Translations under genes and position numbers: made by a program
Origin: Longimicrobiales bacterium
GTDB lineage: Bacteria; Gemmatimonadota; Gemmatimonadetes; Longimicrobiales; Gaopeijiaceae
DNA length: 64,000 nt
Direction of reading: 5' to 3'
Assembly: GCA_028284495.1 (NCBI GenBank)
Contig: JANQRP010000038.1
Coordinates: forward strand, 1 to 64,000
Part shown: in pieces, positions 53,042-59,734 of the stretch
How the letters are laid out: every line of letters starts with the position of its first letter
Position numbering within the stretch: position 1 is the stretch's first letter
The notes under the pieces: generated by a model
What the model was told of the DNA's origin: nothing
Seen by the model: only the letters and a program-made list of their open reading frames with translations
Database searches by the model: none

Positions 53042-55632
53042 GTCGCCGCGGTCGCCCGGCGAGAATCACCTTCGCGGCCGCCGGTGTGCTGCTCGGGGTT
53101 ACGGCGGGAGACCTGCACGGCCAGCAACGACTGGCGCCGGGCGACACGGTGATGGCGCGGCCCGCCCGGCAGTACGAAGCCGGAGGGGTCCACCGTTGGC
53201 TCCTCGGCGACGGCTACCGGGAGCTGTGGTCGATCGAGATCCCCGTGGAGGTGCTGGACCTCGAGACGTTCGCGGGTGGGCTCGTCCCGCTCCAGCGGGG
53301 CGGCGGTCAGCAGACGCGCTCCCTCCGATTCTCCGGTGCGGACGGACTCGTCTACAACTTCCGCTCCATCGACAAGGACGTGAGTCCGAGCTTCGATCCG
53401 CAGCTGCGGCAGTCGCTCGCCGCGGACGTGATGCAGGACCAGATCTCGTCGCTGATGCCGCTGAGTGCGATGGTCGTGTCCCCGCTGCTCGACGCGCTCG
53501 AGGTCTTCCATCCCCAGCCGAGGCTTCGGGTCATGCCCGACGATCCCCGCCTCGGCGAGTTCCGCGCGGAGTTCGCAGGACTGCTCGGATGGATCGAGCT
53601 ACGACCGGACGAGGGCATCGACGACACGCCGGGCTTCGCCGACTCCGAGCGGGTGATCGGCTCGGTCCGGCTGTACGAGCGCCTCGAGGACGGCTCCGAC
53701 GACCTCGTGGACCAGCGCGCCTACCTCCGCGCCCGCTACCTCGACTTCCTCGTCGGTGACTGGGATCGGCACCCCGACCAGTGGCGATGGGCGGGCTTTC
53801 CCGACACGATCGCCGATCGCGAGGTCACGCTCTTCCAGCCGGTGCCGCGCGACCGCGACTGGGCGCTCGCACGACTCGACGGACTGATTCAGACCATCGC
53901 GTCGGTGCCCTACCCCCAGTATGTCGGGTTCGGCTACGACTACCCCTCGGCGTTCGCGCTGTCGTGGAACGGGCGCGGGCTGGACCGGAAACTCCTCAAC
54001 GCGCTCGACTCGGCGGCGTTCGCCGAGATCGCCCGCGACGTCGTCGACCGGATCACCCCCGAGGTGATTCGGGCTGCGGTCCGGAGCCTTCCGGATGCCT
54101 ACTACGAGGTCGTCGGTCCCACGATCGAGCGAAACCTCGAGCATCGGCGCGAACGACTGCCCGCCTTCGCTCAGGAGTACTACGAACTCCTCTCGCCATG
54201 GGTGGACATCGACGCCACGGACGAGGACGAGCTGGTGCGGGTGGAGCGCGGCGACGACGGCACGACCACGGTATCGGTCTTCGACCTCAGGGACGGCGAG
54301 CCACGGGCCGAGCCGTGGTACCGGCGGACCTTCCAACCGGGCCAGACCCGCGAGGTGCGCATCTACGCCCGTGGGGGCGACGACACGATCGAGGTCTCGG
54401 GCGCGAACGCCTCGCCGATCTTCATCCGCGTGATCGGTGGGGGTGGAGACGACAGCGTCGTGGACCGTACGGACGGTTCGTCGCTTCGTGTCCACGACCA
54501 TCGCGGCCAGAACCGCTTCGAGCTCGGCCGCCGGGCGAGCCTCGACGAGGCCGAGTGGGATGCGCCGGACGATCCCGAGGCCGAGCTTCACGGGGCCCGC
54601 TCACGGGACTGGGGTGGTCTCTGGGTGCCGGGCCCCGTGCTCGGCGTGAACCCCGACGACGGCGCCGTCCTGGGCGCGTCGATGACGCGTATCGGGTACG
54701 ACTTCCGGCACTTCCCGTGGCGGGATCGCATCGACCTCTCGGCGTCGGTTGCGACGGAGACCGGGCGCCCGAACTTCGGCGCCGGCTACCGGATTCGAGC
54801 CCGGAGCTCGCCGCTCGGGGGCGAACTCCGCGTCGACTGGTTCGGCTCTCGCGCCGACCGGTTCCACGGATTCGGCAACGATACCGAGATACCGGGGCCG
54901 GACGAGGTCTACCGGGCGCGCAGGAGCGAGCTTCGACTCCTGGGTGGCGTGAGGATCGACCTCTCCGGGCGAGCCTCCTTCCGGTTCGACGCCGGGTACA
55001 CGCGGTTCGAGGCCGAGGCGAACCAGGGAACGCTCATCGCGGATCTCGAGCCCTACGGATACGGGACCTTCGACCTGTTCGAGTTCGACGTCGCAGCCCG
55101 CCTCGATCGTCGCGACGCCGCGTGGCGGCCGCGTTCGGGCTGGTTGCTCGACGTCGGGGTCGGGGTGGCCCCGGCCGCGCTCGACGTGACCGACACCTTC
55201 GGCTGGATGGAGGGCGAGTTTTCGAGCTACGTCTCGTCCGAGTCCCTGCCGTTCAGGCCCACGCTGGCTCTACGGGTCGGTGCTCGCCACGTCCTGGGCA
55301 CGTACCCGTACTTCGCGGGGGCCAGCATCGGAGGGGCCGAGTCGCTGCGCGGATTCCGGAATCAGCGCTTCCTCGGCGACGCGGCGGTCGCCACGTCCCT
55401 CGAACTCCGCGGCAGTTTCGGTCGGTTCTTCGTTCTGTTTCCCGGCGAGATCGGCTTCCTTGCGCTCGTCGACGGTGGGCGGGTCTGGCTCGACGGCCTT
55501 CCGTCGGACGAATGGCATGCGGCCGGCGGTGGTGGTGTGTGGATCTCGCTGGTCGATCGCTTCGCCGGCACGCTCACGATCGCCGGCGGCGAGCAGGTGG
55601 CCGCCTACATCTCCTTCGGACTTCCCTTCTGA
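53038..55632 (+). CDS. BamA-like outer-membrane protein with kinase-like N-terminal domain
   Basis: An 864-residue exported protein (signal ending DLHGQ). The C-terminal ~350 residues are an Omp85/surface-antigen barrel: GGAESLRGFRNQRFLGD carries the RGF loop and the chain ends SFGLPF with C-terminal Phe. The N-terminal ~300 residues have SLRFSGADGLVYNFRSIDKD, YLDFLVGDWDRHPDQWRW and QPVPRDRDWALARLDG, resembling the catalytic and metal-binding loops of HipA/Fam20-type kinases. This resemblance is my inference. GTG 53038 overlaps the cyclase stop; the SixA-type gene follows after 10 bp. Confidence 0.78.
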   Translation: MSRRGRPARITFAAAGVLLGVTAGDLHGQQRLAPGDTVMARPARQYEAGGVHRWLLGDGYRELWSIEIPVEVLDLETFAGGLVPLQRGGGQQTRSLRFSGADGLVYNFRSIDKDVSPSFDPQLRQSLAADVMQDQISSLMPLSAMVVSPLLDALEVFHPQPRLRVMPDDPRLGEFRAEFAGLLGWIELRPDEGIDDTPGFADSERVIGSVRLYERLEDGSDDLVDQRAYLRARYLDFLVGDWDRHPDQWRWAGFPDTIADREVTLFQPVPRDRDWALARLDGLIQTIASVPYPQYVGFGYDYPSAFALSWNGRGLDRKLLNALDSAAFAEIARDVVDRITPEVIRAAVRSLPDAYYEVVGPTIERNLEHRRERLPAFAQEYYELLSPWVDIDATDEDELVRVERGDDGTTTVSVFDLRDGEPRAEPWYRRTFQPGQTREVRIYARGGDDTIEVSGANASPIFIRVIGGGGDDSVVDRTDGSSLRVHDHRGQNRFELGRRASLDEAEWDAPDDPEAELHGARSRDWGGLWVPGPVLGVNPDDGAVLGASMTRIGYDFRHFPWRDRIDLSASVATETGRPNFGAGYRIRARSSPLGGELRVDWFGSRADRFHGFGNDTEIPGPDEVYRARRSELRLLGGVRIDLSGRASFRFDAGYTRFEAEANQGTLIADLEPYGYGTFDLFEFDVAARLDRRDAAWRPRSGWLLDVGVGVAPAALDVTDTFGWMEGEFSSYVSSESLPFRPTLALRVGARHVLGTYPYFAGASIGGAESLRGFRNQRFLGDAAVATSLELRGSFGRFFVLFPGEIGFLALVDGGRVWLDGLPSDEWHAAGGGGVWISLVDRFAGTLTIAGGEQVAAYISFGLPF

Positions 55633-55642
55633 CCCCCACGCG

Positions 55643-56176
55643 ATGAAGACCCTCGTCCTGCTTCGCCACGCCAAGTCGAGTTGGGATGACGACTCGCTCC
55701 CGGATCACAGCCGCCCCCTCGCGCCCCGCGGCCGCCGCGCGGCCCCGGCCGTCGCCGCGCGGCTGCGGGAGCTCGGCGTACTCCCGGATCTGGTCGTGTC
55801 CTCGACGTCGCAGCGCACCCGTGAGACGGTTCAGCTCGCGCTCGAGCATCTCGGGGACGCGGCCGTCGACTTCGATGAAGGCCTCTACCTCGCGGGGCCG
55901 TCGCACATGCTCCGATCGATCCGCTCGACGAGCGAATCGGTCGAAACGCTCATCCTCGTCGGCCACAATCCCGGTATGCACGAGATCGCGATCGCCCTCA
56001 CCGACCGCGAGCACTCGACCGCGGCTGCTCGCCTCGATGCGAAGTTTCCCACGGCGGCAGTCGCCGTCGTAGAATTCGACGTCGATCGGTGGGACGAGGT
56101 CGGTCCGGGAGAGGGCCGGCTTGCCCACTTCGTCCGGCCGAAGGACCTTCCGAACGCCAGACAGGATCGTCTCTGA
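55643..56176 (+). CDS. SixA-type histidine phosphatase
   Basis: A 177-residue member of the histidine phosphatase superfamily. The catalytic LLRHAKSSWDDDSLPDHSRP holds the phospho-accepting His in the RHAKSSW variant typical of SixA; LVVSSTSQRTRETVQLAL and LILVGHNPGMHEIA carry the other Arg and His. SixA removes phosphate from phospho-His proteins. Ten bases separate it from the outer-membrane gene and 13 from the DUF5706 gene, so all four genes are probably cotranscribed. The partner phospho-protein is unknown. Confidence 0.9.
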   Translation: MKTLVLLRHAKSSWDDDSLPDHSRPLAPRGRRAAPAVAARLRELGVLPDLVVSSTSQRTRETVQLALEHLGDAAVDFDEGLYLAGPSHMLRSIRSTSESVETLILVGHNPGMHEIAIALTDREHSTAAARLDAKFPTAAVAVVEFDVDRWDEVGPGEGRLAHFVRPKDLPNARQDRL

Positions 56177-56189
56177 GCCGAGGCTGCCC

Positions 56190-56984
56190 ATGAGCGACAT
56201 ACCCGACGGGGCCACCGCCGACGGCGACGACGAGTCCGACGATCTCGACGATCTCCTCGAATTCGCCCGCCCCGAGTCGGACGCGCCGCCCGAGCTCGCG
56301 GCCGCGATCCGGGAGATGGAGTACCTCCGTCTCCGCATGCAGAAGGAGCGTGACCGCCGGAAGAAGGCCGAGAAGAAGGCGAAGGATGCCGGCAAGGTGG
56401 TATCACTGGGCACGAGCCGCGGCATCGAGACGATGTTCAGGACGTCCTATCGTACCCACGTCGACCTCAGTCACCTGGCCGACAACAAGGCCAACATCAT
56501 GATCTCGATCAACGGGATCATCATCTCGATCCTGCTCGCGAGCATATCCCCGAAGATCGACGCGAACCCCTGGCTCCTCCTGCCGACGGCGTTCCTCCTG
56601 GTCGGATGCCTCGGTTCGATGGTGTACGCCATCCTTGCCGCTCGACCGCGCGTGAGCAGCCGCATCGTATCCCTCGAAGACGTCCGATCGGACCGGTCCA
56701 ACATCCTCTTTTTCGGGAACTTCGTGACCCTCGAAGAGGACGACTACGTGGAGGGCATGAAGGAGCTGATCACCGACACCGACCGCCTGTACGTCAACAT
56801 GATCCGGGACATCTACTCCCTCGGAGGCGTGCTCTCGAAGAAGTTCCGGCTGCTCCGGGCGTCCTACAACATCTTCATGGTGGGCCTGGTGGTCGGCGTC
56901 ATGCTCTTCATCGCGGTCTTCGCCCAGGTCGTCCTCGCCGGCGGCAGTCTCGCCCTCGACCCCTTCGGCTCCGTCGGCGGCTGA
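56190..56984 (+). CDS. Pycsar-effector-like (DUF5706) membrane protein
   Basis: A 264-residue protein. The first 65 residues are acidic then basic coiled coil (REMEYLRLRMQKERDRRKKA). Then RTHVDLSHLADNKANIMISI, the PycTM/DUF5706 signature, starts a domain with three hydrophobic segments: IMISINGIIISILLASI, LLLPTAFLLVGCLGSMVYAI and a C-terminal one around MVGLVVGVMLFIAVFAQVV. Many relatives carry an N-terminal HD domain, which is absent here. In Pycsar defence such effectors disrupt the membrane on sensing cyclic UMP or CMP. It shares a tight gene unit with the cyclase at 51035-53041. Confidence 0.8.
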   Translation: MSDIPDGATADGDDESDDLDDLLEFARPESDAPPELAAAIREMEYLRLRMQKERDRRKKAEKKAKDAGKVVSLGTSRGIETMFRTSYRTHVDLSHLADNKANIMISINGIIISILLASISPKIDANPWLLLPTAFLLVGCLGSMVYAILAARPRVSSRIVSLEDVRSDRSNILFFGNFVTLEEDDYVEGMKELITDTDRLYVNMIRDIYSLGGVLSKKFRLLRASYNIFMVGLVVGVMLFIAVFAQVVLAGGSLALDPFGSVGG

Positions 56985-56995
56985 CGCGCAGATGA

Positions 56996-57038
56996 ACCCT
57001 CGTCCGGACGGAGCGCAGCTCCGGACGGGAACGAGGGT
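56996..57038. terminator. Imperfect hairpin between DUF5706 gene and tRNA cluster
   Basis: ACCCTCGT (56996-57003) and ACGAGGGT (57031-57038) pair around an inner GGAGC/GCTCC stem. It sits just after the DUF5706 stop and after the last minus-strand tRNA, so it may be a bidirectional terminator. No T-run is seen. Confidence 0.35.
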
Positions 57039-57116
57039 GAGAAGGCCTCCCCACCAACGACAACGGCCCCGCGGACCAGCGTGGTCCCGGAGCCGCCGAG
57101 GGTCATCGGACAAGTA

Positions 57117-57202
57117 CGGAGGGGGAGGGATTCGAACCCTCGTGTGCTTTCGCACGCACCGCTTTCGAGGCGGGCCCGTTAGGCCATCTCCGGCACCCCT
57201 CC
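57117..57202 (-). tRNA. tRNA-Ser(CGA)
   Basis: An 86-nt gene with long variable arm; acceptor GGAGGGG/CCCCTCC, T-loop TTCGAAT, anticodon loop CTCGAAA. CCA is not encoded. Last gene of the minus-strand array. Confidence 0.92.
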
Positions 57203-57243
57203 TCAACAGTTCTCGAAAGCTGATCGGTTCATGAAGCCGACAA

Positions 57244-57317
57244 TCGGGGTGCCCGGATTCGAACCGGGGACCTCTCCGACCCGAACGGAGCGCTCTACCG
57301 GACTGAGCCACACCCCG
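57244..57317 (-). tRNA. tRNA-Pro(CGG)
   Basis: A 74-nt gene; acceptor CGGGGTG/CACCCCG, anticodon stem CTCCG/CGGAG with loop TTCGGGT. CCA not encoded. Confidence 0.94.
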
Positions 57318-57436
57318 GGACCTGCCCCCGACGTTCCGGCAACGACGGGTCCCTACACGTTTCACTGAATACCGGTGGGATTCGATCACGGCGGCGACAG
57401 CCGCCGGGACACCGAGGAGCGAAGCCCGCAGGTGAA

Positions 57437-57480
57437 CCCACGAAAACCCGTGAATCGCCAAGCGATTCACGGGTCGTGGG
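57437..57480. repeat. Perfect hairpin in the spacer between two tRNA genes
   Basis: CCCACGA-AAA-CCCGTGAATCGC, loop CAA, then GCGATTCACGGG-TCGTGGG. This makes a 19-bp stem with a single AAA bulge in the 202-bp spacer between tRNA-Ser(GGA) and tRNA-Pro(CGG). No T-run; possibly a processing site. Confidence 0.6.
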
Positions 57481-57519
57481 TGAGAAGCCCACCCACGGAA
57501 ACGCTTTCGACTTCAACAG

Positions 57520-57603
57520 CGGACGGGGTGGGATTCGAACCCACGAGGAATTTCTTCCACACGATTTCCAATCGTGCGCCTTAAGCCGCTCGGCCACCCG
57601 TCC
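57520..57603 (-). tRNA. tRNA-Ser(GGA)
   Basis: An 84-nt class II gene; acceptor GGACGGG, anticodon stem CACGA/TCGTG with loop TTGGAAA, long variable arm. CCA not encoded. Confidence 0.94.
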
Positions 57604-57606
57604 AAG

Positions 57607-57692
57607 CGGAGGGAGTGGGATTCGAACCCACGCGAACCTTTCGGTTCAACGCCTTAGCAGGGCGCCGCTTTAAGCCGCTCAGCCATCCCTCC
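57607..57692 (-). tRNA. tRNA-Ser(GCT)
   Basis: An 86-nt class II gene; acceptor GGAGGGA, anticodon loop CTGCTAA, long variable arm. Four bases separate its 3' end from the Ser(GGA) gene 5' end. Confidence 0.94.
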
Positions 57693-57697
57693 AAGGG

Positions 57698-57720
57698 GCG
57701 CGACCCTCGACAGGTCGCGC
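57698..57720. repeat. Inter-tRNA hairpin
   Basis: GCGCGACC (57698-57705) and GGTCGCGC (57713-57720) pair perfectly around CTCGACA in the spacer between tRNA-Gln and tRNA-Ser(GCT). Possible processing structure; no T-run. Confidence 0.5.
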
Positions 57721-57724
57721 GAAG

Positions 57725-57797
57725 TTGCCCCACTAGGGCTCGAACCTAGACTCTCCGGAGCCAGAATCCGGCGTGTTGCCAGTTACACCATGGGGCA
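57725..57797 (-). tRNA. tRNA-Gln(CTG)
   Basis: A 73-nt gene; acceptor TGCCCCA/TGGGGCA, anticodon stem CCGGA/TCCGG with loop TTCTGGC. CCA not encoded. Confidence 0.95.
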
Positions 57798-57826
57798 GCG
57801 GTGCGCCGATCGGGGCGACGCGAGAG

Positions 57827-57898
57827 AGCCACCAGTCGGATTTGAACCGACGACCCCCTCATTACGAATGAGGTGCTCTACCACTGAGCTATGGTGGC
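57827..57898 (-). tRNA. tRNA-Thr(CGT)
   Basis: A 72-nt gene; acceptor GCCACCA/TGGTGGC, anticodon stem CCTCA/TGAGG with loop TTCGTAA. CCA not encoded. Confidence 0.95.
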
Positions 57899-57905
57899 GT
57901 CACGA

Positions 57906-57978
57906 TGGAGCCGAGGGGAGTCGAACCCCTGACCTCTGCAGTGCGATTGCAGCGCTCTCCCAACTGAGCTACGGCCCC
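57906..57978 (-). tRNA. tRNA-Ala(CGC)
   Basis: A 73-nt gene; acceptor GGGGCCG/CGGCTCC, anticodon stem CTGCA/TGCAG with loop ATCGCAC. It carries the G3-U70 wobble that marks alanine tRNA. Confidence 0.95.
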
Positions 57979-58019
57979 TCAGGCGGACGGCCTCGCCGGG
58001 GGGCGGCCGCCTCGCAGCA

Positions 58020-58093
58020 TGGGCGCAAGAGGATTCGAACCTCTGACCTCTACGATGTCAACGTAGCGCTCTAACCAACTGAGCTATGCGCCC
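58020..58093 (-). tRNA. tRNA-Val(GAC)
   Basis: A 74-nt gene; acceptor GGGCGCA/TGCGCCC, anticodon stem CTACG/CGTAG with loop TTGACAT. CCA not encoded. Confidence 0.95.
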
Positions 58094-58121
58094 TCACGTG
58101 TCGATCGGCTATGCCGACCAG

Positions 58122-58195
58122 TGCGCCCGGGAAGATTCGAACTCCCGACCTCCTGATCCGTAGTCAGGCGCTCTATCCAGCTGAGCTACGGGCGC
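58122..58195 (-). tRNA. tRNA-Arg(ACG)
   Basis: A 74-nt gene; acceptor GCGCCCG/CGGGCGC, anticodon stem CCTGA/TCAGG with loop CTACGGA. A34 should be edited to inosine by TadA, as in most bacteria. Confidence 0.95.
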
Positions 58196-58226
58196 GTACC
58201 ACTCGGAATACTCGTGCACGAAGCAA

Positions 58227-58310
58227 TGCTCGAGGAGGGACTCGAACCCTCACGGGATCTCTCCCACAGGATCCTTAATCCTGCGCGTCTACCAGTTCCG
58301 CCACCCGAGC
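58227..58310 (-). tRNA. tRNA-Leu(AAG)
   Basis: An 84-nt class II gene; acceptor GCTCGGG/CTCGAGC, anticodon stem CAGGA/TCCTG with loop TTAAGGA, so the anticodon is AAG. Bacteria usually use GAG for this box. Same scaffold as the neighbouring Leu(CAG) gene. Confidence 0.9.
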
Positions 58311-58399
58311 ATGACCCGGCTTGCTCAGCCAGGGCCGGGATCGGTCCGCCGTCTCGCTCCGCGCGGAGCCGCGCATCACTCCGAGAGTGAGAGGCGCGA

Positions 58400-58483
58400 T
58401 GCTCGAGGAGGGACTCGAACCCTCACGGGGTTGCCCCCACAGGAACCTGAATCCTGCGCGTCTACCAATTCCGCCACCCGAGC
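58400..58483 (-). tRNA. tRNA-Leu(CAG)
   Basis: An 84-nt class II gene nearly identical to the Leu gene at 58227-58310 except in the anticodon, anticodon-stem edge and variable arm; loop TTCAGGT. CCA not encoded. Confidence 0.95.
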
Positions 58484-58524
58484 CGAAACGAGGAGCTTCT
58501 CGAAAGAAGCCGCACGAACCGAAA

Positions 58525-58597
58525 TGGAGCCGCGGGGAATCGAACCCCGGACCTCTTCAATGCCATTGAAGCGCTCTCCCAACTGAGCTACGGCCCC
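58525..58597 (-). tRNA. tRNA-Ala(GGC)
   Basis: A 73-nt gene; acceptor GGGGCCG/CGGCTCC with G3-U70, anticodon stem CTTCA/TGAAG with loop ATGGCAT. Confidence 0.95.
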
Positions 58598-58667
58598 AAA
58601 CCGTTCCGATGACCCTGAGGAGATCCCGTCCAGCCGCGGGCGGAACCTCCGATGTCAAAAAGCCGAG

Positions 58668-58741
58668 CGGGGCTGACGGGACTCGAACCCGCGGCCTCCG
58701 GTGTGACAGACCGGCACTCTAACCAACTGAGCTACAGCCCC
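58668..58741 (-). tRNA. tRNA-Asp(GTC)
   Basis: A 74-nt gene; acceptor GGGGCTG/CAGCCCC, anticodon stem CCGGT/ACCGG with loop CTGTCAC, discriminator G. Confidence 0.95.
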
Positions 58742-58781
58742 AAACCGCTCGTATGTGTCCTGCTCCCACCTCGCGGTGGCA

Positions 58782-58853
58782 CGCCCTCACGGGGAATCGA
58801 ACCCCGGTCTCCACCTTGAAAGAGTGGCGTCCTAGCCGTTAGACGATGAGGGC
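58782..58853 (-). tRNA. tRNA-Glu(TTC)
   Basis: A 72-nt gene; acceptor GCCCTCA/TGAGGGC, anticodon stem CCACT/GGTGG with loop CTTTCAA, discriminator G. Confidence 0.95.
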
Positions 58854-58867
58854 TCGTTCTCCTCGAA

Positions 58868-58940
58868 CAGGCCCGGAGGGACTTGAACCCCCAACCCCCG
58901 GTTTTGGAGACCGGTGCTCTACCAGTTGAGCTACGGACCT
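58868..58940 (-). tRNA. tRNA-Trp(CCA)
   Basis: A 73-nt gene; acceptor AGGTCCG/CGGGCCT, anticodon stem CCGGT/ACCGG with loop CTCCAAA, discriminator G. Confidence 0.95.
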
Positions 58941-58987
58941 AACGTCTTGCCGGCGCCTCTCGACGCCTCCTACACCTTCCCACGGCA

Positions 58988-59060
58988 TGGCCAGGGGCGG
59001 AATCGAACCGCCGACACCACGATTTTCAGTCGTGTGCTCTACCAACTGAGCTACCTGGCC
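58988..59060 (-). tRNA. tRNA-Phe(GAA)
   Basis: A 73-nt gene; acceptor GGCCAGG/CCTGGCC, anticodon stem CACGA/TCGTG with loop CTGAAAA. A terminator-like hairpin and T-run lie directly before its 5' end. Confidence 0.95.
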
Positions 59061-59095
59061 GACAACAAAAACGCCCAGCCGTCATGGCCTGGGCG
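59061..59095 (-). terminator. Intrinsic terminator directly upstream of tRNA-Phe
   Basis: Read on the minus strand: CGCCCAG stem (59095-59089), loop, CTGGGCG (59078-59072), then TTTTTGTTGTC ending at 59061, one base before tRNA-Phe. It has the form of a rho-independent terminator for minus-strand transcripts. Confidence 0.7.
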
Positions 59096-59313
59096 GGAGT
59101 CTCGGACGCGTCGGGCTGTCGTGTTCAGCCGATCGTCGCCCCTCCCGCCGGGGCCTGGACCGACCACGTGTCCGTCGTCGAAAGCGCCCAGAAGCGTCGC
59201 ACGTCCGCCCGCGGGCGACGGTCACCTCGTAGCGCGTTCGAAGCCTTCACGATCGGTCCGTTCCTTTTCTTCCGATTCGTCGGAGCCCTCGCGAGGCCCC
59301 GTTCCTACACTGG

Positions 59314-59334
59314 AAACGCCGCCCGAGGGCGGCG
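59314..59334 (-). terminator. Terminator after the initiator tRNA gene
   Basis: Minus strand CGCCGCCC-TC-GGGCGGCG followed by TTT, starting 9 bases after the 3' end of the initiator tRNA. The stem is perfect; the T-run is short. Confidence 0.55.
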
Positions 59335-59342
59335 CTTCGAAA

Positions 59343-59416
<74 letters not shown>

Positions 59417-59427
59417 ACAGGGCTCCT

Positions 59428-59456
59428 ACCATACCCATGACCATCGGAGGTGTCAA
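59428..59456 (-). promoter_or_regulatory. Sigma-70-type promoter of the initiator tRNA gene
   Basis: Minus strand TTGACA (59456-59451), 17-base spacer, TATGGT (59433-59428), 11 bases before the mature tRNA 5' end. Perfect -35 and good -10 with ideal spacing. Confidence 0.8.
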
Positions 59457-59504
59457 CGGATCGGGCGGCCGGTGGCGTACTCGGCGGCCCAGGGCATCGA
59501 CGCG

Positions 59505-59546
59505 GCGATGGCCAACCGGTCGAAGGCGATGGCCAACCGGTTGAAT
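59505..59546 (+). repeat. Two 21-bp tandem repeats upstream of the OmpR-type regulator gene
   Basis: GCGATGGCCAACCGGT occurs at 59505-59520 and 59526-59541, a 21-bp period equal to two helical turns; 19 of 21 positions agree. TTGAAT at 59541 overlaps the second copy and could be a -35, with TAGTGT at 59566 (19-base spacer) as a weak -10. The layout is like operators of OmpR/PhoB-type proteins. Confidence 0.55.
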
Positions 59547-59734
59547 CAGTTCGGCGCCACACGCGTAGTGTAGGGATGAGGTGGGACGCGCGGCGGAACC
59601 GAAGCGGGCATTCGTGACTGATCCGTGACCCTGCGACACGGTGCATCTTGCAACCTTGTCGGGTACTCGTGAGTCAGACCTCGGTGTACGCGCCGGACGG
59701 GCCGGCGGTACCAATGCGCCGGGAGGGGAAGAAG

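Noticed and set aside
57375..58586. Several short plus-strand frames over the tRNA genes with IRTHE/GFEPTT-like text
   Set aside because: These are the known false translations of antisense tRNA sequence.
58651..58665. TTGACA on the minus strand upstream of tRNA-Ala(GGC)
   Set aside because: No acceptable -10 at 16-18 bases; it is probably just spacer sequence.
57117..59060. Regularly spaced repeats resembling a CRISPR array
   Set aside because: The similar segments are T-arms of seventeen different tRNA genes; units and spacing vary.
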